Source of the DNA: Cyrtodaria siliqua
Lineage: Eukaryota; Mollusca; Bivalvia; Adapedonta; Hiatellidae
Direction of reading: 5' to 3'
DNA length: 64,000 nucleotides
Assembly (NCBI GenBank): GCA_037043455.1
Contig: JAWPHD010011215.1
Span: 21,912 to 85,911, forward strand
A program made the position numbers and the translations under genes. The notes beneath the pieces were generated by a model. That model had not been told where the DNA came from. It saw only the letters and a program-made list of their open reading frames with translations, and made no database searches. This document shows, one piece after another, positions 60,201 to 64,000 of the stretch (positions are counted from its first letter, which is position 1; each line of letters begins with the position of its first letter).

Positions 60201-61669
60201 CTAGCTGTACCGGGAATATCTGGATTGCTGCTACACTACACTCTATTGAGTCTAGCTGTATCGGGCATATCTGGATTACTGCTACAATTAATCAACAGCA
60301 TGCTGTATTAGCTACAGGTTACGCAACATAGTGACCGAGGGGTTAACGAAGTTGCGTTGTAAACCCGCCGCTGTGAGTTCGAATCCCCGCAGGAGCTCTA
60401 CTTGTATGTGATGAAGTGTCGATTCATAGGATGGCGGGAGATATACAGTACTGGTGCTGGTTCTGGTCTGCCTCCAACACAAAAAACATTCGATCGTGTT
60501 ATATAACCTTACGAGGGTCTTTCAATAAGTTCTGTCAATAACGCATTTTAACAAGTATGTGCTCGTTGTGAGTGTTAATGTTTGGTACCAAATGAAAGAG
60601 AGTTTCAATACTATTCCATTGATGGTAAAATGAATGCTGTATCTTTTGTATGACGGAAGTTATGGAACATTTAATACACATCACTTATACATATTGAGAC
60701 ATTTTCGACCTGAGTTTTTTTCATTTGCAGTGATTTTCTTTGCTTTAAAAACATTTTATCAATATGCCATATATTGCAAAAAGGCGCGAAGAGCCCTTTA
60801 AAACAAACTGTGTTTGAAAATAGTGCATCAACCCCTTTAAGGATAAATGGACATTAAATGGAAGGGCAGTCTTCTGAAATAGCGTTTTTGGATGATCAAT
60901 ATTTTCACTAAACATTGTACAAAATTCTACAATAATGTGTTGAATATCAAATTTAAACACTGAAGGACTAGGATTTGTAAATAAAATATGAAAACATATT
61001 AATTCTATGAGAATAATTACGACATTTAAAAGATATTATAACATTTCCGTAAACAAAATGAAGAAAATCAGTGTTATTTCTGCTAAAATTAAGGGATATG
61101 CATTCACTCATATCTGGTTTGCAGCAAGACCTTTCCAAGTTCTCGACAATCATTTTCATGGATTATGGGCGAATAACAACAGATGGCGTACAAGAAAATT
61201 TAAAAGCATAGAATTATTCAAATAATTTTTACAACGTTTAGTAACAAGGACATTTTCAGAGATGCCAGTATCCAAAATGTGTGGTAGGGGGAGGTAATTG
61301 AGGGGTATAAATAACCGGAAAATTTTCATTTTTGTTGTGGAATTTAAGAGAGCGAACCCAGTAGTACTATAAATACACTACTTTATATCAATGTAATATC
61401 CAGTTCAAAGGATATATGCCTAGTGACAGAACTTTTTGAAGACCCCTCGTACTGTACATGTGTTGGAAATGACGTATAACACAATGCAAACAAAGCAACG
61501 TACAGTAGGCTGCATATACTAGTTTAAAACAATATTCCGCCACTTTCATACATAGTCTAAAATGTTGTCGAAAATAAATTTAAACACCATCCAATTTAAA
61601 ATCAAATTAAAACAATATTCAGTATTGCATAAACTCACCTTTAAAGGCTTTGTTTTCTGAGGATATCAT
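48927..61669 (-). CDS. Uncharacterised Ser/Ala/Arg-rich repeat protein, seven exons, ~969 aa
   Basis: Exons in transcript order: 61639-61669, 55691-55804, 54822-54956, 54534-54660, 53290-53444, 52850-52919, 48927-51204. Phases join (1, 1, 1, 2, 1, 2) and the sum is 2910 nt, 969 residues plus TAA. Residues 1-210 are basic and hydrophilic (ERRARETQKRRKD, SRWSGRIDRTRDG), with a helical KVLEEAKLKHAMEEF. The last exon opens with a unique 150-residue part, then about 19 repeats of 26-29 residues built on SNAEL/S...KSARSR.PSGR.V.STTSHA. No signal peptide or membrane segment. I do not recognise the family. Basic, Ser-rich, probably disordered; phosphorylation or microtubule binding would be guesses. 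The donor of exon 5 (ACAC|GTACGC) is the weakest join. Confidence 0.8.
49080..50690 (-). repeat. Coding tandem repeat, ~19 units of 78-87 bp
   Basis: On the plus strand each unit shows AATTCTGCATTGCTGGCATG or a variant followed by AGAGGTGGTGGATCCGAC and CTGCCTGATGGA. Unit lengths are multiples of 3. Confidence 0.93.
51243..51360. repeat. ~26-bp tandem repeat in intron 6 of the second gene
   Basis: Four to five units of TTAATTGGCTGTAATTAACC with GTG, next to the last-exon acceptor but without exon sequence. Confidence 0.9.
51383..51855. mobile_element. ~470-bp MITE, mariner-like ends
   Basis: ACTAACGAAAAAAAGAAACG with CAACTCGGAAA at left and TTTCCGAGTTGCG with TTTCTTTTTTCCTTTAGT at right; TA-rich flanks TATATA on both sides. 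AAAAAGAAACGCAA ends are typical of Tc1/mariner-derived elements. Confidence 0.8.
51860..52840. other. Intron 6 of the second gene: mostly unassigned
   Basis: A dispersed repeat with TTTTGACCTTGACCTTGAAG and CATAACTCTGTCATGC lies at 52,260-52,570. 52,020-52,115 is GT-rich and palindrome-like (GGGGATAGGTAG against CTACCCATCCCC). Confidence 0.45.
52850..52919 (-). CDS. Second gene, exon 6
   Basis: 70 nt, phase 1-2, acceptor ATTTACAG|AC, donor ACGC|GTAAGT. It encodes EDAPVFAEDNKKKDLKSIVQ. Confidence 0.78.
53290..53444 (-). CDS. Second gene, exon 5
   Basis: Acceptor GTGTTCAG|G is clear and the frame is ALNPKLKLPAIKTSATDRNV then AAKVQKEKSS. The 3' end is less sure; ACAC|GTACGC at 53,290 is the donor that restores the phase needed by exon 6. 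Confidence 0.65.
53640..53990. mobile_element. SINE remnant followed by a TTAA MITE copy
   Basis: GACGGAAATCGACGAGGCAG and GTTAATAAAGAACCTATTCG mark a decayed SINE body. 53,912-53,985 is a short palindromic TTAA element, TTAAAGGGACACATGCCAAT to ATTGCCGTGTCCCTTTAA. Confidence 0.6.
54005..54245 (-). mobile_element. SINE, full-length copy with tRNA-like head
   Basis: Minus strand: head GCCGAATGGTTAACGACG (A-box side) and GCTGCGGGTTCGAATCCCAC (B box), then GTCGATTCTCACGGATCGCA and GGTTCTACCCAGGAAAAG, tail with ATAAACAAACA. A (TTGG)n run follows at 54,252-54,290. Confidence 0.8.
54295..54505 (-). mobile_element. Second SINE of the same family, adjacent
   Basis: Minus strand head CCGAGATGGTAAATACGCTG and CTGCGGGTTCGAATCAAACT, then AATCTTACGAATGCGGG and AGTTCTACCCAGGAAAAT. 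It sits in the same intron as the copy at 54,005 and just before exon 4. Confidence 0.75.
54534..54660 (-). CDS. Second gene, exon 4
   Basis: 127 nt with acceptor AAAAG|CA, or 124 nt with the acceptor three bases on (AAAAGCAG is a NAGNAG site), phase 1-2, donor TCGG|GTAAGT. It encodes DDRHRSRRHRNEDGQ and KVLEEAKLKHAMEEF. Confidence 0.82.
54822..54956 (-). CDS. Second gene, exon 3
   Basis: 135 nt, phase 1-1, acceptor ACCATTAG|AA, donor AAAG|GTAACG. It encodes RRARETQKRRKDITREIAPS and RWSGRIDRTRDGVCIDTWKG. A paralogous copy with flanking intron lies at 55,969-56,240. Confidence 0.85.
55691..55804 (-). CDS. Second gene, exon 2
   Basis: 114 nt, phase 1-1, acceptor TTTTTCTTCAG|GT, donor ATCG|GTTTGT. 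It encodes SRYAKSMFPLLQPSSAVVA and RDIRLPKLVPSS. Confidence 0.8.
55969..56240 (-). pseudogene. Duplicate of exon 3 with flanking intron
   Basis: About 270 bp match 54,786-55,055, including about 95 bp of upstream and about 30 bp of downstream intron. The exon part keeps the frame (E-RRARETQKRRKDGTREIAP, RIDRTRDGVCIDAWKGDCKT). Acceptor in the copy is CATTAG|AG. The donor has changed from AAAG|GTAACG to AAGACGT|GTAAAA, which would still be phase 1. It lies in intron 1, so it could be an extra 1-1 exon or a dead copy. Confidence 0.8.
56270..57098 (+). pseudogene. LINE reverse transcriptase, decayed (upstream part)
   Basis: Broken frames encode FFIDFKKALDLVNRELL, TGVPQGSILGPLLFIMFVN and ADDVTLSTSGHNLEII (RT boxes including the [A]DD catalytic pair), then YNAYIQPILDYGDTIWG. 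Layout suggests a Jockey/CR1-type LINE. Many stops; dead. Interrupted at 57,099 by another LINE. Confidence 0.8.
57099..57550 (+). pseudogene. 5'-truncated I-type LINE 3' end nested in the older LINE
   Basis: Open frame to 57,332 with THSYLLQGEQLPECIPCFAP and LTVKHILLECVDF (C-x2-C...H-x4-C), then about 200 bp 3' UTR, CGACGTGCCGTAAAACACC and (ATTC)n. Flanked by AAAACCCTAT and AAAACCCTTA, a target-site duplication. Confidence 0.82.
57551..58395 (+). pseudogene. LINE 3' part with (TTA)n tail, including a second partial copy
   Basis: 57,551-57,600 continues the interrupted element. 57,710-58,158 repeats the YNAYIQPILD segment and goes on through FKELKWLN, SYRLRTCSNDDLIVPKHRL and HYSGSVIWNSIAP to the end of the ORF, then a (TTA)n run at 58,362-58,391. 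Two related copies are thus joined head to tail. Confidence 0.75.
58505..58895. repeat. Dispersed GACCTTGACC repeat (copy 3)
   Basis: AACAAGAAATGTCACTGTAA start, TGTGACCTTGACCTGC, two related halves, then (GACT)n/(GACG)n and GCCGCCCTTCGGGGGCATA at the end. Confidence 0.75.
58910..59105. repeat. Dispersed repeat, inverted partner at 21,190-21,410
   Basis: AATTTACCTCCCTTTTAAAT, TTCAGCGTTAACATTAAAT and CATGATGTCAAAATAATTT match the other copy in reverse complement. 59,110-59,680 holds no clear feature. Confidence 0.7.
59727..60292. repeat. 51-bp minisatellite, 11 units
   Basis: Units contain ACACTACACTCTATTGAGTC, TAGCTGTACCGGGAATATCT and GGATTGCTGCT. 51 is a multiple of 3, so two frames stay open over 190-216 codons; this is not evidence for a gene. 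Confidence 0.95.
60325..61497 (+). mobile_element. SINE split by a mariner-like insertion
   Basis: Head AGTGACCGAGGGGTTAACGA with CTGTGAGTTCGAATCCCCGC, body GATGGCGGGAGATATACAGT up to ATATAACCTTA at 60,511. The body resumes at 61,450 with TACTGTACATGTGTTGGAAA and TGACGTATAACACAATGCAA, so 60,512-61,449 is a later insertion. Confidence 0.85.
60512..61449. mobile_element. Mariner-type element, 938 bp, no intact transposase
   Basis: Ends CGAGGGTCTTTCAATAAGTT and AACTTTTTGAAGACCCCTCG are inverted, with TA on both sides (60,510-60,511; 61,450-61,451), as Tc1/mariner elements require. Small open frames inside lack DD(E/D) motifs. Confidence 0.85.
61639..61669 (-). CDS. Second gene, exon 1 with start codon
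   Basis: GGAAATGATATCC start context (A at -3), ten codons MISSENKAFK and donor AAAG|GTGAGT, phase 1. Chosen because it is the only upstream ATG exon found whose phase fits exon 2 and because promoter-like sequence lies 90-180 bp upstream. Confidence 0.65.
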
Positions 61670-61739
61670 TTCCTTAAAACACTAAAGTACTCAAGTTACT
61701 GTGTGATCGTTGTATTAAACAATAGCAAGCTAGTTGTCT

Positions 61740-61860
61740 ACAGCAAATTTACACGCTTTGGCGCCAAGAAATATTGACGCAAAGTGCCGGTTTACACCTC
61801 ATTGACGTTACGTCGTCATGGCGAGCTCGTTCGCGGCTAGAATTAGTTCCGCTTTACCAG
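61740..61860 (-). promoter_or_regulatory. Putative promoter of the second gene
   Basis: CpG-rich relative to the surroundings. TTGGCGCCAA (61,758-61,767) is an E2F-type palindrome; TGACGTTACGTCGTCA (61,803-61,818) resembles a CRE/ATF site. Located 90-180 bp upstream of the start codon at 61,669. Function is inferred from position and motifs. Confidence 0.45.
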
Positions 61861-62389
61861 CTCCTTTCTGCTTAGTTATTTAAAATAGTACCAGCATTTA
61901 ACTCTGCCGGCACTATGAAATATAATAAACATGAAAAACACATGCTGGGAAATAGTCTGTGTATCATATTATCAATGCTCAAACATATAGCTACGCCAAC
62001 TAGTTAATAACAGTAACAAGAACGGTTACTCTACCACATAGTGATATTTCCAAGAACGATTACTCGACGACGTTACGTCATTTTCAAGGCAGGATGGATT
62101 TTGGTGTATGTTGATGATAATTAGCTTTTGTATTTTAATTGAATGTTTGTACGGATCTTTATATAATAAAGCTTATTTTATTTGTAGATTTAATATGATT
62201 TAGTTTGTAATCCTTGTTTAAAGTTATACACTCCCGAAAATAATAATACAAGGTGGGGTTCTTTGCTGGATGTGTTGTATTCATTGTTTAATTACGATGG
62301 TATACTGTATTAGCGCGTATTGACTACTGAGGCATTTGCGTAATAGGCGTGATAAATGCTTGGGTAACTTTGAAACTGTACCGCCCAAG

Positions 62390-62640
62390 GACATGGGTAA
62401 ATAAGCCTAAACGTTTATATGCAGCAATCTTAGGTAGCGCCGTGGTGTAAGGCTTAATAACCCCAGCGTTCAATCCCAGCCAGAACCGAATTTGGGTTAA
62501 TTATCGAAATATTTCATAAAAGTATTTCCTACCTTACCAGTCCTTCGGATGAGACTTTAAATCGAGGTCTGCTCGCTAAAATGCTTAGAGCAATACAGCG
62601 AGGATAAATAAACGCTTATACACACATGTAGCAATCATTC
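62390..62640 (+). mobile_element. SINE with tRNA-like head and CTTCGGATGAGAC core
   Basis: GGTAGCGCCGTGGTGTAAGG and GCGTTCAATCCCAGCC form a decayed head; the core CCTTCGGATGAGACTTTAAA with TCGAGGTC is a central domain found in SINEs of many invertebrates. Confidence 0.65.
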
Positions 62641-63000
62641 CAGTTTAGACCATCGAATAGGCAGGACGTGTTGCGGCCGTCTGGAGCAAGGTGACCCCGC
62701 AACACGTGCCGCTGTCTGGAATCTCCTCTACGCTGTGGGCAGCGGAGCTACTAAATATCACATATGTTTTAACCGACGATGTTTTTAACGTGGTCCTGAA
62801 GATGGGCGATTAATACTTCTACTGAAAACTACCGACGCCGAGATACAACTTGTCACTGTAAGCTCCCGCAAGTGACAAGAGGAACCTACGGCACCACCAC
62901 GGGCAAAGAACGCTGGAATAACCCCACGAGTTACACCTGTCGTATGATGTACGGGACCCTGAGGGTTTTAATAGTTTATATGTAATGCCCAATGAGGATG
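62640..63000. other. GC-richer block of unknown nature
   Basis: Contains GGACGTGTTGCGGCCGTCTG and an inverse-like GTGACCCCGCAACACGTGCC, and CTTGTCACTGTAAGCTCCCG near GCAAGTGACAAG. Probably the preceding part of the LINE read from the minus strand or another repeat; no reading frame identified. Confidence 0.35.
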
Positions 63001-63010
63001 AACATAAAAA

Positions 63011-63300
63011 TTACTCATTATATATTGCAGTATTGCGAATAATAAATGCTTCCCTAACAAACCTAGATAACCTAAAAAGCTCTTGCTGGCTTGAAGATTG
63101 CATCAGCTGAATACATTTAAAAACACTTGGGTGTCTGTAATAATATGGTTTAACATATAGCTTACGTAAGTGCTCGTACAAAGGGCATATTAAAATAAAA
63201 TGATATTTATCTTCTAAGTCGGTACTTTTGCACAATGTACAATATAGTCCTTGAGCTGGCTGTAGACCCCCTTCAACCACAGGGGGAATTTTTTAGGATA
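63011..63300 (-). pseudogene. LINE 3' end (C-terminal zinc-knuckle region)
   Basis: 89 codons with LYCTLCKSTDLEDKYHFILI and CPLYEHLRKLYVKPYY, pattern C-x2-C-x8-H-x4-C, a recurrent C-terminus of mollusc LINEs. Ends at a stop soon after the IRN stretch. Confidence 0.75.
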
Positions 63301-63825
63301 TGATTTTTTGAAAAAAACAGACAATAAGCTTCAAAACGAGACATGTGTGCCATCTGAGCGTTGGGGCGTTTATTTGTAACACACGCGACAATTCCAAAAC
63401 ACTTTCAATAAATTTGAATATGAGTAAAAAAATGTGCATATGAACACAAAATACTACTTATATTTATGTTATTTATGAATTGTTTAAGACAGCAGCCCTT
63501 TCAACGTAATGAAAATATGAAAATATACTGTAGTTTACGTTACACCCTGATCGTTATCAAAAAATCATAAATAATAACTAGACCATAAGTTACCAAAAGA
63601 TGCCACCCCAGTCTGGGTGGGGGAAGGGGGGATTTTGAAGGATATATTTTCCTCAAAAGGTATGCATTTCCTACAAAATGAAGTATGTTTGCCAAATGAG
63701 AGTGGGGACATAAAACAAAATCTTATGTAATAAAACAAATTTCCAAAAGACAATGTTGTTTACGTTACGTGACATAAACATGAAATTTACGTTACCATTT
63801 AATGTTATTTGTCATACATTTTGAA
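63300..63825. other. AT-rich, no feature recognised
   Basis: Contains CCACCCCAGTCTGGGTGGGG, a short hairpin at 63,604-63,625. Confidence 0.4.
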
Positions 63826-64000
63826 TGTTTCCAGAAACAAAGGCTCTAGTTCAGTACCTTGGTCCCTTGCAACAGCTGATAACAATTCAGTTAGAACGGA
63901 CAAAGCCAAATTGCCCTACTGCTTAGAAGTATCAGTTGAGCCAGCTACACAGCAACCTACTGAATATATACTGTTTCATTTGAGACATAATTACTTAGAC

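Noticed and set aside
59681..60331. Open frames of 216 and 191 codons
   Set aside because: Same cause: a 51-bp minisatellite. Two frames are open at once, and the sequence lies in an intron of the minus-strand gene.
60745..61225. Transposase fragments in the mariner-like element
   Set aside because: The small frames contain no catalytic DD(E/D) context or helix-turn-helix pattern that I can see.

Overview
The window is nuclear DNA of an invertebrate animal, most likely a bivalve mollusc. It is AT-rich and intron-rich, packed with dispersed repeats of types I associate with bivalve genomes (tracts of GACCTTGACC, GGGGCATAACTC units, elements opening with AACAAGAGGCCCAAG), SINEs with tRNA-like heads, foldback elements, LINE and DIRS remnants. 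There are no prokaryotic gene clusters. The species call is inference; no marker gene is present.

Region 1 (1-30,900, minus strand) is the 5' half of NCAPG2, the HEAT-repeat CAP-G2 subunit of condensin II. Fourteen coding exons, every one with consistent phase, run from the start codon at 30,887 to 527 and give 588 codons, about half of the usual protein. The rest lies beyond the left edge. The introns hold TEs and, unusually, tandem arrays whose units contain the edge of the neighbouring exon together with its splice site. This happens at exons 2, 5, 7, 8, 10 (both sides) and 11. Intron 10 is almost entirely two such arrays, one grown from each flanking exon.

Region 2 (31,000-48,900) has no host gene I can see. 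It contains a 1-kb long-TIR foldback element, a MITE flanked by TTAA, a decayed DIRS retrotransposon (gag zinc knuckle, reverse transcriptase, RNase H) with two later insertions, LINE and SINE fragments, and several satellite-like arrays, the largest being 1.8 kb of a 37-bp unit.

Region 3 (48,927-61,669, minus strand) is a second gene with seven phase-consistent exons encoding about 969 residues. A basic N-terminal part is followed by about 19 copies of a Ser/Ala/Arg-rich repeat, all in one last exon. I do not recognise the family. Its third exon, a symmetrical 1-1 exon, has a duplicate copy in intron 1. Upstream lies a CpG-rich stretch with an E2F-type palindrome and a CRE-like motif. Its introns hold nested LINEs, SINEs and a SINE split by a mariner-type element.

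Region 4 (61,900-64,000) holds a SINE, an unassigned GC-richer block, a LINE 3' end and possibly one exon edge at the right border. The best candidate for something undescribed is the repeated growth of minisatellites across exon-intron junctions within one gene.
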